Assembly: GCF_002954405.1 (NCBI RefSeq)
Contig: NZ_MQWC01000004.1
Coordinates: 1,200,301-1,264,300 of the forward strand
Origin: Salinibacter sp. 10B
GTDB taxonomy: Bacteria; Bacteroidota; Rhodothermia; Rhodothermales; Salinibacteraceae
Reading direction: 5' to 3'
DNA: 64,000 bases
The translations under genes and the position numbers were made by a program. Below are positions 18,188 to 26,937 of the stretch, piece after piece (position 1 is the first letter of the stretch; every line of letters begins with the position of its first letter). Under the pieces are notes generated by a model. The model saw only the letters and a program-made list of their open reading frames with translations, was not told where the DNA came from and did not search any database.

Positions 18188-18361
18188 TATCACGGAAAGA
18201 GTTTACGGAACGGTCAAAACGCATCCTCCACGACGATCACTTGTCGAACGCCTGTACTGAGGACAGCAGGAACGCCCGAAAGAAAGCCTGCCGTCTTCTC
18301 GTGTTTCGCTCCCCCTCATTCCCCCCTCAGCAGTCGTCCCGCCTCGACCAGCGACTGTGCC

Positions 18362-19450
18362 TCACGCACGGGGGGCAAAATAGGCCCTGATGAGGTCGCG
18401 ATACACGTCTACGGCCCGATGAACCTCCGCCGTCTCGATGTGCTCCTCGGCCGTATGGGACCGCTCGCTCAGTCCCGGTCCCAATTTCACCGCCGGGACA
18501 TCGTGGAGGAATACCCAATCGGAGCAGGTAGGCGAGCCAAAGGGCTCGGTGTCGGGAAGGGCCGTCTGGGCGGCCGTCGCGATGCGAGTGTCGTCCGGAG
18601 TAGCACACGGAACCAAGCGCTTGCTATACACCTCTACCTCCGCGTCCACGTGCTCCCGGAAGACCTGAATCAACTCGTCGTGCGTGTAGGCCGGCGTCGT
18701 GCGCACATCTACCGTAAAGACGCTATGTTCGGGAACGACATTGTTGGCAGCCCCCCCCTCAATCATCGTCACGGTCACGTTCGGTGATCCGAGGTAGGGG
18801 TCCTCGCGATCCAACGACAGTCCCTCGACCTGCCGAATGGCCTCCGCAGCCTTCGAGATGGCATTTTCGCCCAGATGCGAGCGGCCCGCGTGGGCGGATT
18901 TGCCATGGGTGTGAACCTTCAAGATGAGGAGCCCCTTCTGCGCGACGCAGGGCTGAAGCGACGTGGGCTCGCCAATGACCGCCGCATTGAGATCCGGCAG
19001 GTGCGGCCGCACGTCCTGGAGGCCGTTCTCCTTCCCGCCCGATTCCTCGTTCGTCGTGAGCGCCACCATGACCCGACCGTCGTCCGGGGTCCAGTCCTCC
19101 TCGGCCAGCGATAGCAGGGCCGTCGTCATCGCCGCCCCACTCGCCTTGGCGTCCACGCTGCCTCGCCCATACAGCTGCCCTTCCACCTGCACCGGATCGA
19201 AGGGATCGTATGGGTGGTCGCTGGAGGGCGGCACCACGTCGAGGTGGGTGTTGAGGAGAAGTGTGTCGTCGCCGCCGCCGATCGAGAAGACGACGTTGTC
19301 GTCCAGTCGCTCCACAGTCACCCCGTCGCGCTGAACATACTCTGCTACGAAACTAGCAATGTCAGACTCCTCTCCGCTGAGGGAGGGAAATCGAACCATC
19401 TCTTTCAGCAGTGCAACGGCGTCGGTGGTTTCAATCTGGGACGTGGACAT
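18362..19450 (-). CDS. argE: M20-family deacylase of the arginine operon (ArgE-like)
   Basis: This is a zinc-dependent M20 amidohydrolase. Its place at the end of an arginine operon containing an acylornithine carbamoyltransferase predicts that it deacylates N-acyl-citrulline (or N-acyl-ornithine). Metal-site motifs are visible: NTHLDVVPPS (first His and Asp), GRGSVDAKASGAAM (bridging Asp) and TNEESGG (catalytic Glu pair). The dimerisation domain runs from about residue 170 to 280. The start at 19450 (MSTSQIETTDAV) is the first ATG that fits the family; 19492 adds 14 residues without similarity. It is 362 residues long. Confidence 0.85.
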   Translation of the reverse strand: MSTSQIETTDAVALLKEMVRFPSLSGEESDIASFVAEYVQRDGVTVERLDDNVVFSIGGGDDTLLLNTHLDVVPPSSDHPYDPFDPVQVEGQLYGRGSVDAKASGAAMTTALLSLAEEDWTPDDGRVMVALTTNEESGGKENGLQDVRPHLPDLNAAVIGEPTSLQPCVAQKGLLILKVHTHGKSAHAGRSHLGENAISKAAEAIRQVEGLSLDREDPYLGSPNVTVTMIEGGAANNVVPEHSVFTVDVRTTPAYTHDELIQVFREHVDAEVEVYSKRLVPCATPDDTRIATAAQTALPDTEPFGSPTCSDWVFLHDVPAVKLGPGLSERSHTAEEHIETAEVHRAVDVYRDLIRAYFAPRA

Positions 19451-19529
19451 GGGAACGGGAGAACGATGTGAGAAACTCGGATTCAGCGGCACTGCTGCGC
19501 TCTACAATTCACGCATGCCGAAATACACA

Positions 19530-20327
19530 TTACGCAATAACCTCGGTGGCCTGGGACCGCGCGACCAGATCATCGGGGGCACAGACAAAGGCCTGGCTGA
19601 CGCCATTTCGGAGCGCATCCAAGGCTGTTTTCATTTTGACCCGCATGCCCCCCTCAATCCAGCCCTCCGCCACCCCTACGTCGAACGTCTCGGCATCGCA
19701 GGTGGAAAGGTGCGACTCCGGATCGTCGGCGTTGCGGCGCACCCCGCCGGTCCCGGTCACAAACAGCAATTCTCTCGCCTGAAGTGCCCCTGCAAGGGCA
19801 CTGGCCACCGTGTCGGCATTCACATTGTAAAGCTGTCCCTCCTCGTCGATGCCGAGCGGCGCAACGATGGGCATGATGCCCTGCGCCAGCAGGCTTTCCA
19901 AGAGCGACGAATCGATCGCCTCGATGTCGCCGACCCAGCCGAAGTCCACGCGTTCGCCGTTGATGTCCCAGGGCGGTCGCTTCGAAACCTGTACTTGACA
20001 GGAATCGGCCCCAGAAAGCCCGACGGCGGTGAGGTCGTGCGCGGCGGCCTGGGCCACGAGCTGCGTGTTGAGCGCTCCGCTCATGGTCCACTTTGCGATC
20101 TCCAAATCGAGGTCGGTCGTCACGCGACGGCCCTGTACGCGGCGCGGCGTGTGGTCGAGACGGTCGGCCATGTCGCTCATCTGTGTGCCGCCGCCGTGCA
20201 CAATTGTGACCGGCGCCTGCGCGCGGAGCGACTGGAGGGCGGACCAGAGCGCATCCATTCCGTCTGCCGTTTCCATCAAGGACCCGCCGATCTTTACGAC
20301 GATGGGGCTGCTGTTCTCGTTGCTCAT
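19530..20327 (-). CDS. argB: Acetylglutamate kinase
   Basis: This amino-acid kinase phosphorylates N-acyl-glutamate, the second step of arginine synthesis. KIGGSLM (near residue 12) and HGGGTQMS form the nucleotide and substrate Gly-rich loops, and the NADTVASALAGAL segment and the GIMPIVAPLG strand are characteristic. The start at 20327 (MSNENSSPIVVKIGG) places the first strand directly; an ATG at 20336 is possible. No N-terminal regulatory helix is present, so the arginine-inhibited hexameric form is not indicated. It lies between argF' and the M20 gene. Confidence 0.92.
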   Translation of the reverse strand: MSNENSSPIVVKIGGSLMETADGMDALWSALQSLRAQAPVTIVHGGGTQMSDMADRLDHTPRRVQGRRVTTDLDLEIAKWTMSGALNTQLVAQAAAHDLTAVGLSGADSCQVQVSKRPPWDINGERVDFGWVGDIEAIDSSLLESLLAQGIMPIVAPLGIDEEGQLYNVNADTVASALAGALQARELLFVTGTGGVRRNADDPESHLSTCDAETFDVGVAEGWIEGGMRVKMKTALDALRNGVSQAFVCAPDDLVARSQATEVIA

Positions 20328-20370
20328 TGCCGGCATTCGTAGCTGAGTGCTCAATTCAAACGGTGTGTAA

Positions 20371-20424
20371 GTTTGGATGTGTGTACGCATGTACGTTGCG
20401 AGATGAACCTACACACATACAAAC
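20371..20424. repeat. 15-bp inverted repeat in the argF'-argB gap
   Basis: GTTTGGATGTGTGTA (20371-20385) pairs with TACACACATACAAAC (20410-20424) at 14 of 15 positions across a 24-base loop. It lies between argF' and argB. No T-run follows on the minus strand, so it is more likely an RNA processing or stability element, or a repeat relic, than a terminator. Confidence 0.5.
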
Positions 20425-20481
20425 CCCCAAACTCCCCCAGTGTCATACAGCAACTTGTAGCGACTGAAAACCGAAATGCCG

Positions 20482-21504
20482 TCAGCCGAGGTCCCAGACG
20501 TAGTCAAGCAACGCCTTCTGCGCGTGGAGGCGGTACTCGGCCTGGTCGAGGTGGACGGCGTGCGATCCGTCCATCACTGCATCGTCCACCACCACGTTGC
20601 GGCGGACGGGCAGACAGTGCATGAATGCACCGTCGGTCGTCCGGGCCATTCGGTCGGCGGTGACCCGCCAGTCTCGACTGCTCGTCCGAATCTCTGCTTC
20701 TTTTTCCGGATCGGTGTACACGAGCGGCCCGCCCCAGGACTTGGCGTAGACCACGTCGGCGTCCTTCACCGCCGCGTCCAGATCGTCTGTTGCTGATACC
20801 GTAGCGCCGTGCGGATCGGCAAGGGACTGCGCGGCCTCCATCACACCGTCGTCCAATGCATGCGACTCGGGCCGGGCCACCGTCACGTTCATGCCACAGC
20901 GCGCGGCCATCTTGACCGTCGAGTTTGGCACGGCCATCGGGAGCGCCTTCGGGTGGTAGGTCCACGTCAGCACGAAGTCCTTGCCGCTGGGATCGCCGTC
21001 AAACCGGTCGGTGAGCAACGAGGCGTCAGACACCGCCTGACACGGATGGGCCCAGGCGGATTCCAGATTGATGACCGGTACGGTCGCGACCTCGGCCACG
21101 CGACGGATGAGCTCGTCGCTCTTGTCCGCTTCGTAGTCGGTGCCAGAAGCAAAGACGCGGACGCCCAGGGCATCGTGGTAGCGCGAGAGGACGCCGATCG
21201 CCTCCCGCACGTGCTCGGCGGCGTCCCCATCCATCACAGCCCCGTCCTCCCAGGCCAGATTCCAGGTGCCCTCCCCCGGCGTGAGCGTCGTGCTGTCGGC
21301 GCCAAGGTGGGCGGCAGCCACCTCCATGGACGTTCGGGTGCGGAGCGACGGATTGAAGAAGAGAAGCCCGATCGTCTTGCCATCCGCCGAATTGGTGCGG
21401 GTATCGTTCTCCTTATAACTGACGGCCGAATCAAGCACCGAGCGCCAGACGGAATCGTCCAGTTCGGAAGCGTGGAGAACGTGCCGAAGGTCGGAAGAGG
21501 ACAT
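20482..21504 (-). CDS. argF': N-acylornithine carbamoyltransferase (AOTCase/SOTCase type)
   Basis: This transfers a carbamoyl group to an N-acylated ornithine, giving N-acyl-citrulline. The carbamoyl-phosphate motif is FFNPSLRTRTSME. LTWTYHPKALP, YAKSWGGP and HCLPVRRN match the acetylornithine/succinylornithine class rather than ordinary OTCase (which has HCLPAHRG). In the segment MDGDAAEH, position 96 is Ala where the Xanthomonas acetyl enzyme has Glu92 (DTEEH) and the Bacteroides succinyl enzyme has Pro90 (DKPEH). That residue is known to set acyl specificity, so the true substrate is open. At 340 residues it is the usual length. Confidence 0.9.
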   Translation of the reverse strand: MSSSDLRHVLHASELDDSVWRSVLDSAVSYKENDTRTNSADGKTIGLLFFNPSLRTRTSMEVAAAHLGADSTTLTPGEGTWNLAWEDGAVMDGDAAEHVREAIGVLSRYHDALGVRVFASGTDYEADKSDELIRRVAEVATVPVINLESAWAHPCQAVSDASLLTDRFDGDPSGKDFVLTWTYHPKALPMAVPNSTVKMAARCGMNVTVARPESHALDDGVMEAAQSLADPHGATVSATDDLDAAVKDADVVYAKSWGGPLVYTDPEKEAEIRTSSRDWRVTADRMARTTDGAFMHCLPVRRNVVVDDAVMDGSHAVHLDQAEYRLHAQKALLDYVWDLG

Positions 21505-21664
21505 AAGCGTCGTTGCAGTTGTGTCGATCTGAAAAAACCTGTGTTTCGAGGTTCGCCCCTGTCTGCCTTGATGGAAACGATCGACGGCAGACGGCCGACC
21601 GCGGCCTGACGGCAGCTGCTCTCAGACCGAGGTGGCCAATTTTACCAACCCCAATCGTGGAGGG

Positions 21665-22855
21665 TTAAGCTGCCTCCGCCGGCGCGGGGGTTTCGTCCAG
21701 AGCCGTGTGCAATGCATCAGCGAACGTTTTCACGTCCTCATCGCTCACCACGAGCGGGGGCATCAGCCGCATCACGTGCGGGTCCGACGAGCCGCCGACC
21801 AGCACGCCCTGCTCGCGCAGCGCATCTTTGACCGGCCCCACTGGACGATCGAGCTTGAGGCCCATGAGACAACCACGTCCCCGCACCTCCTCCACGACCG
21901 GTCCCACATGCTTGCGCACCTGCTCGTGAATGGCCGTCGCCCGTGCCATCAGGTTCTTCTCCACCAGCGTCTCCAGTGTGGCCTTCACCGCCGCCATCGC
22001 CAGCATGCCGCCGCCGTAAGTGGATCCCTGATCGCCAGACTCTACGGTCATAGCCACCTTGTCGGTCACGAGCACAGAGCTGACCGGCACGCCGGCCCCG
22101 AGGCTCTTCGCCAGCGAGATGAGGTCTGGCGTGGTCCCAAGATGGTCGGCCATCGAAAAAGCCCCCGTGCGCCCGACGCCCGTCTGCACCTCATCGAACG
22201 CAAGGAGCGTCCCGTACGTGTCACAGAGGTCGCGAAGCCCCTGCACGAAGTCGGCGGGAATCTCCTTCATTCCCGCAATGCTCTGGATCGGCTCCAGAAG
22301 CACCGCCGCCACGTCCTCTCCCGCCAGCGCCTCTTCCGCCGCGTCGAGGTCGCCCACCGGAATCCAGGTCGTCTCCGGCAACACGTCGAGGTAGGGCGTG
22401 CGATACTTCTCGTCGTGCGTGGTGGCGAGGCTGCCGAGCGTACGTCCGTGCCACCCATCTTCCAGCGCCACAACGCCGGAACGCCCGGTGTACTTCCGCG
22501 CCAGCTTGAGCGACGTTTCGTTTGCTTCCGAGCCCGAGTTCGCGAAGAAGACCTGCCAGTCTCGCTCCTCGGGCGCGAGCGACGTGAGCCGCTCGGCGGC
22601 CTGTGCCCGAACCGGGCTGTGGGCCACGTTCGAGTAGAAGAGTAGCTTTTCGGCCTGCTCCTTAATCGCCTCCACGACCGGCGCCGGGCTGTGTCCAAGC
22701 AACGACACGCAGTGCCCGCCATAAAAGTCGAGGTATCGATTCCCCTCGGCGTCCCACACGTAGGCGCCGTCCCCCTCCACGAGCGCCATCGGCATCTTGC
22801 TGTAAGTAGGGATTTCGAGCTTGTTTTCGAGATTAACGATCTCGTCGGTAGTCAT
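21665..22855 (-). CDS. argD: Acetylornithine aminotransferase (class III PLP enzyme)
   Basis: This PLP-dependent transaminase converts N-acyl-glutamate semialdehyde to N-acyl-ornithine using glutamate. The class-III signature is intact: FDEVQTGVGRTG, then LISLAKSLGAGVPVSSVL, in which Lys is the PLP-binding residue. NSGSEANETSLKLARKYTG forms the cofactor phosphate loop. The N-terminus (MTTDEIVNLENKLEIPTYSKMP) fits the family with the start at 22855. At 396 residues it is normal length. It lies 67 bases downstream of argC and 160 bases upstream of argF'. Confidence 0.93.
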   Translation of the reverse strand: MTTDEIVNLENKLEIPTYSKMPMALVEGDGAYVWDAEGNRYLDFYGGHCVSLLGHSPAPVVEAIKEQAEKLLFYSNVAHSPVRAQAAERLTSLAPEERDWQVFFANSGSEANETSLKLARKYTGRSGVVALEDGWHGRTLGSLATTHDEKYRTPYLDVLPETTWIPVGDLDAAEEALAGEDVAAVLLEPIQSIAGMKEIPADFVQGLRDLCDTYGTLLAFDEVQTGVGRTGAFSMADHLGTTPDLISLAKSLGAGVPVSSVLVTDKVAMTVESGDQGSTYGGGMLAMAAVKATLETLVEKNLMARATAIHEQVRKHVGPVVEEVRGRGCLMGLKLDRPVGPVKDALREQGVLVGGSSDPHVMRLMPPLVVSDEDVKTFADALHTALDETPAPAEAA

Positions 22856-22922
22856 AGAGTCAGCTCAATTCGATCGATAGAAAGCAGAAACACAGACGCC
22901 GGTCGGCCGACGGCCGGTATTC

Positions 22923-23999
22923 TCACTCAGTCGTAGCAACTGTCCGTTCGGGCAAAAGCCCAGCGGTTTCCGAAAATCCGAGCGCCCGGTTCAGATTCTG
23001 GACGGCCTGGCTGGCGGCGCCCTTCAGAAGATTGTCGAGGGCAAAGCCGACGACGAGCGTGTCCTCGTCTCGCTGCCAGCCCACGTCGCAAAACGGTGTG
23101 CCCACGGCGGGCTGGAGCGACGGAAGCTCGCCCGGCGAATATCGGACGAACGGGGCGTCCGCGTAGGCGTCGTCAAACCAGTCATTCACCGCATCGGGAG
23201 AAAGCGGGGACGGCCAGTCGACCTGGGCGGTGCCCCAGATGCCACGCGTCCAGGGACCGGAGGCGGGCACGAAGTTGAGATTAACGTGCGGGCCTACGGT
23301 TTGCAGAATTTCGGGCCCGTGTTGGTGGGCCAGCACCTTGTAGGGCCGTACGTTGCCGTCACGGGTGGGAAAGTGGGTGGCGGAGGAGGGCTTCGCGCCC
23401 GAGCCAGACGCGCCGGTGAGGGCTGTCACGTGGACCGAGAAGGGCGTCTCTTGCACGGCCAGCGGGGCAAGCGCCAGTGTGATGCCGGTGGCAAAACAGC
23501 CCGGATTGGCAGTAATTTGGCCGGACGGTGCGCCGTCGCGCCATTCCGGCAGACCGTAGGTCGCTGTGTCGAGAAGGTCAGGCGCCGGGTGCTCCACGTC
23601 GAACCACTCCGGATAAATGTCAGCGTCTCGGAAGCGGAAGTCTGCACTCAGGTCCACGATCGGCCCCTCAAAGCCTGCCTCTAGAAGCTCCGGCACGAGG
23701 TGCATGCTCTGCCCGTGCTCCCCCGCCACCAGGACGGCGTCGAGACCATCAAGATCTACCTTATCCGGCGCAACAAACGATTGCTTCACCTGTCCGCGGA
23801 GCGAGGCGTGCGGCTCGGCGAGCGACTGCCCTGCAAACGTACGACTGGTGACGGCGGCCAGCGTGGCACTCGGATGGTTGGCCAGAATTCGAATCAGCTC
23901 ACCGCCCACGTAACTGGCGCCGTGCAATACGCCAACACGTGCCGAGCCGGTCGTAGATTCGGGAGGAGCGGACGGAGAGGTCGTGGTGGACAGTGTCAT
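22923..23999 (-). CDS. argC: N-acetyl-gamma-glutamyl-phosphate reductase
   Basis: This NADPH-dependent reductase makes N-acyl-glutamate semialdehyde. The Rossmann motif is VGVLHGASYVGGELIRIL. The catalytic Cys lies in TANPGCFATGI, and GAKPSSATHFPTRDGNVRPY carries the conserved loop. The start at 23999 (MTLSTTTSPSAPPES) leaves a short, probably disordered Ser/Thr/Pro leader before the first strand; further upstream codons cross an intergenic hairpin. At 358 residues it is of normal length. It is third in the arginine operon. Confidence 0.93.
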   Translation of the reverse strand: MTLSTTTSPSAPPESTTGSARVGVLHGASYVGGELIRILANHPSATLAAVTSRTFAGQSLAEPHASLRGQVKQSFVAPDKVDLDGLDAVLVAGEHGQSMHLVPELLEAGFEGPIVDLSADFRFRDADIYPEWFDVEHPAPDLLDTATYGLPEWRDGAPSGQITANPGCFATGITLALAPLAVQETPFSVHVTALTGASGSGAKPSSATHFPTRDGNVRPYKVLAHQHGPEILQTVGPHVNLNFVPASGPWTRGIWGTAQVDWPSPLSPDAVNDWFDDAYADAPFVRYSPGELPSLQPAVGTPFCDVGWQRDEDTLVVGFALDNLLKGAASQAVQNLNRALGFSETAGLLPERTVATTE

Positions 24000-24096
24000 A
24001 TTGGAAATCCTGCTGTACGGATGTTGAGGCGATTCCCGCAGCGCTATTGGAGTGTAGGATTGTGAGATTATCCGCCGGGCGTGATGAATGCCCTGC

Positions 24097-24125
24097 GTAG
24101 CGTCGTTGAATTCCAACGATGCTAC
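24097..24125. repeat. Intergenic hairpin between the P-loop gene and argC
   Basis: GTAGCGTCGTTG (24097-24108) pairs with CAACGATGCTAC (24114-24125), 12 bp with one G-T. The core AGCGTCGTTG recurs in the hairpin at 38299-38327 and, unpaired, next to the argF' start at about 21505. It has no T-run. It may be a repetitive palindromic element or an mRNA stability stem. Confidence 0.45.
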
Positions 24126-24273
24126 ACAACGGATATTGACCTCTGTGGAGAAAAACCTGTGCCCTGCTGTGTCGCTCCTGTAGTTAATCTCGCAATGTCA
24201 TAGCCCAACGGCGCTCCATACGGAACTCGCGGATTGAGCGAGGAAGAGACACAATGAATCGATGGACGCTGCA

Positions 24274-25428
24274 CTACGATGCGACGGCCACTTCTTCTTC
24301 CGAGGCCGACTCGTCCGCCGGCGTCCCGTCTTTCGTGGTCGACAGGCGTTCCGGGCCGCCGTTGTCCGGAAAGGCTGAAGCCGGCAACGTCTGCACGACT
24401 TCATCCACAAGCTCCGTGCTTTGCTGGAGGGCGTTGAGGGCGGTGATGCCGAGCCGCTGCTTGATGTACCGCCGCCCCACGTCGTTGTCGGTTACCGGTC
24501 CCGTGACGGCCGTGATGTCCGTGTTATAGCGCTGGGTAAAGAGCTCTTCCGCAGCCCAGGCCCCGGACAGGTCCGCGGCGGCCACCACGTGCGTCTCGAT
24601 AAAGGACTGCAGCTCCATGTCGGTCAGCAGATCGTCGACGCCGTAATAGCCGACGAAGCCATCGCCCATCTCCGCGACAATCACGTCCAGGTCCTCGGTC
24701 TCGTTGAGGTGTTGAATGATGCCCTTTGCGATGGGTGTAATCGCATCTTCCACCGTGCAGGCAATGCCCGCGTCGGTGAATGTCGAAACGGCCGTTGCCC
24801 CGTGCTCCCGCATCCGGCGCACATCCCGCATCAGCGACGCTCCCGTGAGCTTGGCGGCCCCCACCTTCAGCCCCATCTCCGACAGTCCCTCGACGATGAT
24901 GCTCGCAGCCTTCGTCTTGCCGGTATCCATCGCCGTTCCGCTTACATTGATGATGGGTACCGACGATTCAAGCCGGTGCACCATCTCCAGCGCGTCCTCC
25001 TGGATGCGGGCGTGGACCCACTGCCCGTTCCGCTGCACCATCACCGCCCCAATCACCTCCACCGGCAGTGCGGGGCCCAGGTTGGGATGGCCGGAGGTGC
25101 ACTCGCCCACGAGCCCGCCCAGATTGAGAATGTTGAGTGTGTCCCCCGCGGAGATGTGCCGGGGCACGCGCCCGCTATATCCCTTCAGGGCCTGCCGGCC
25201 CCCAAGCGTACACGCCAACAAGTCGCCTTTCTTAATGTGACGAAAGACACCGTCCTGACACTCCACTTCGTCGTACTGATCCTTCTCGTCGAGGGCTCGC
25301 ACCGCTACGACATAGCCGTGCTGGGCTACGACGTACGGCGAGACCGTGACCGGAGACTCAATGTTACAGTGCGCTGTACTCGAAGCGATTTTGTCGACAG
25401 CACCCGTCGAAAATGCGTCGTCAGTCAT
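24274..25428 (-). CDS. Unknown P-loop NTPase-like protein in the arginine operon
   Basis: I do not recognise a characterised family. Residues 1-130 look like a beta-rich domain (YVVAQHGYVVAVRALDEK, then RQALKGYSGRVPRHISAGD). A P-loop GTAMDTGKTKAA follows at about residue 165, with downstream strands GLKVGAAKLTG and DLDVIVAEMGDGFVGYYG, as in MobB/BioD/DUF1611-like nucleotide-binding proteins. The last 40 residues are acidic and likely disordered. It is the second gene of the operon, 48 bases after argG. No N-acetylglutamate synthase or argininosuccinate lyase is present in the window, so a role in the acylation step or in amino-acid sensing is conceivable but untested. Confidence 0.7.
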   Translation of the reverse strand: MTDDAFSTGAVDKIASSTAHCNIESPVTVSPYVVAQHGYVVAVRALDEKDQYDEVECQDGVFRHIKKGDLLACTLGGRQALKGYSGRVPRHISAGDTLNILNLGGLVGECTSGHPNLGPALPVEVIGAVMVQRNGQWVHARIQEDALEMVHRLESSVPIINVSGTAMDTGKTKAASIIVEGLSEMGLKVGAAKLTGASLMRDVRRMREHGATAVSTFTDAGIACTVEDAITPIAKGIIQHLNETEDLDVIVAEMGDGFVGYYGVDDLLTDMELQSFIETHVVAAADLSGAWAAEELFTQRYNTDITAVTGPVTDNDVGRRYIKQRLGITALNALQQSTELVDEVVQTLPASAFPDNGGPERLSTTKDGTPADESASEEEVAVAS

Positions 25429-25475
25429 GGTGAGGAACGTATCAGGTGGATCGAAAACGAACGAGATCCGGCAGA

Positions 25476-26708
25476 CTACGTCGTGGCGAGATCCCGAGAC
25501 GAATCTTCCTTCTGTGTGCCCGACCGGGCCTGTTTTGCGAGAAGCGACGGTACGGCGGCAAGGGTGGTGAACCCCTCGGCGTCTCGTCCGTCCCAGAGGG
25601 CATTCTCTTCCCCGTACGTGGCCATACTGGCATCAAACATGGAGTGCGGACTGCTCACGCCCTGCACCTGCAGATTGCCCTTGTAGAGCTTCACCGTGAC
25701 GGTGCCGGACACAACGTCCTGGCTGTTGTCGAGAAATGCCTCTACGTCCCGCATTACGGGGTCGAAGTACTGACCCTCGTGCAGCAACCGTCCATAGAAG
25801 GCGCCCATTTCGTCCTTCTGTACCTGCTGCCACTTCGAGAGCACCACCTTTTCGAGCTCACGGTGGGCCGTAATCAGAATTTTTGCCGCCGGCGCCTCGA
25901 ATCCGATGCGCCCCTTGATGCCGAGAATGGTATCCCCAACGTGAATGTCGCGTCCCACACCGTGCTGCCCCCCTGTATCGTTCAGCGTTTCAACCAGCTC
26001 GACCCCTCCCATCGACTCGCCGTCCAACGCCACCGGTAGGCCATCTTCAAAGGTAATTGTGAGCTCCATCGGATCGTCCGGCGCCTCCACGGGCGGTACC
26101 GTATCCGGATAGGCGTCTTCCGGCAGCGGCTGCTCGCTGGTGAGCGTTTCCTTGCCGCCGATGGTGGTGCCCCACAGACCGCGATTGATGGAGTAATCGG
26201 TCGTGTCGGCTGGCACCGAGAAACCGCGCTCCTCCAAGTAGGCCGTAGAGTCCTTGCGGCTCAGGCCGTGACTGCGAATCGGCGCGATGACGTCCAGGTC
26301 GTCGCCCACCAACTGCAACGCCACGTCAAACCGCACCTGATCGTTGCCCGCTCCAGTAGAGCCGTGCGCAATCGTCGACGCCCCGACCGTTTTCGCCACC
26401 TCGGCTACGCCCCGCGCCTGCACGATGCGCTCCGGTCCCACGCAGAGGGGATAGACGCCCCCGCGCAGCACGTTGCCTTTGATGAGATGGCTCAGGTGAT
26501 CGTCATAGAGGGCCTGACGTCCGTCCACGACGTGATGCTCTGTGGCTCCGAGCTCCGTCGCTCGCGCCGCAATGGCCGATCGGTCCGCCTCCGTCATTCC
26601 TCCGGTATCGACCGTCACGGTGTGCACGGACGTGTCGTAGGTTTCTTGGAGGTACGGGACGCAAAACGAGGTATCGAGGCCACCACTGAAGGCAAGAACA
26701 AGGGCCAT
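25476..26708 (-). CDS. argG: Argininosuccinate synthase
   Basis: This joins citrulline and aspartate with ATP cleavage. The N-terminal PP-loop LAFSGGLDTSFCVPYL is diagnostic, followed by the citrulline/aspartate-binding segment GSTGAGNDQVRFDVA and the IDYSIN-like TDYSINRGLWG. The start at 26708 (MALVLAFSGGLD) leaves almost no leader, as usual for the family. At 410 residues it is normal; the C-terminal 20 residues are variable. It is the first structural gene of the arginine operon and is preceded by an Arg-rich leader peptide and a terminator (26750-26928). Confidence 0.96.
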   Translation of the reverse strand: MALVLAFSGGLDTSFCVPYLQETYDTSVHTVTVDTGGMTEADRSAIAARATELGATEHHVVDGRQALYDDHLSHLIKGNVLRGGVYPLCVGPERIVQARGVAEVAKTVGASTIAHGSTGAGNDQVRFDVALQLVGDDLDVIAPIRSHGLSRKDSTAYLEERGFSVPADTTDYSINRGLWGTTIGGKETLTSEQPLPEDAYPDTVPPVEAPDDPMELTITFEDGLPVALDGESMGGVELVETLNDTGGQHGVGRDIHVGDTILGIKGRIGFEAPAAKILITAHRELEKVVLSKWQQVQKDEMGAFYGRLLHEGQYFDPVMRDVEAFLDNSQDVVSGTVTVKLYKGNLQVQGVSSPHSMFDASMATYGEENALWDGRDAEGFTTLAAVPSLLAKQARSGTQKEDSSRDLATT

Positions 26709-26749
26709 GGAACGTGAGAGAGATTGAAAAAAAGCGTTGAGACAAATAG

Positions 26750-26779
26750 AAAAGGCGCTGGCTCGGAGGAACCAGCGCC
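26750..26779 (-). terminator. Attenuator terminator in the argG leader
   Basis: On the minus strand GGCGCTGG (26779-26772) pairs with CCAGCGCC (26761-26754), followed by TTTTCTATTTG. It lies 42 bases before the argG ATG and after the leader peptide stop. The 5' arm, with the adjoining GAC, can alternatively pair with an upstream segment at 26858-26865, which would abolish the terminator. Confidence 0.8.
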
Positions 26780-26814
26780 GTCAACGGCAGCGTCAAATGT
26801 CGGTAGCTATCCGA

Positions 26815-26928
26815 TCATTGCTCGTCTAAAGCGCCGGGTCCACAGATCTGCACGTACGACGGTCGGAGCCGTCGTGCGAAGAATCGTCGTCGGGACGTAC
26901 GGGCGCTATGGATCGGGTTGCGTTTCAT
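26815..26928 (-). CDS. Arginine leader peptide of the argG operon
   Basis: A 37-codon frame starts MKRNPIHSARTSRRRFF and ends GALDEQ. It contains eight Arg codons (positions 3, 10, 13-15, 19, 20, 22), including CGA-CGA-CGA and CGA-CGG; five of the eight are CGA. After codon 22 the Arg codons stop. The segment ACGACGG over codons 18-20 forms a hairpin with CCGTCGT just downstream, as region 1 and region 2 of a classical attenuator. Low charged tRNA-Arg would stall the ribosome over region 1 and so free region 2 to pair with the terminator's 5' arm. The likely promoter lies so close that the mRNA may be nearly leaderless. It needs confirmation by ribosome profiling or reporter data. Confidence 0.75.
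   Translation of the reverse strand: MKRNPIHSARTSRRRFFARRLRPSYVQICGPGALDEQ
26856..26875 (-). promoter_or_regulatory. Region 1:2 pause hairpin of the arg attenuator
   Basis: On the minus strand ACGACGG (26875-26869) pairs with CCGTCGT (26862-26856), a perfect 7-bp stem with a 6-base loop. Region 1 coincides with leader codons for Ala-Arg-Arg. Region 2 can instead pair with GACGGCG at 26782-26776, seven pairs with one bulged A. Confidence 0.65.
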
Positions 26929-26937
26929 GGTGACACT

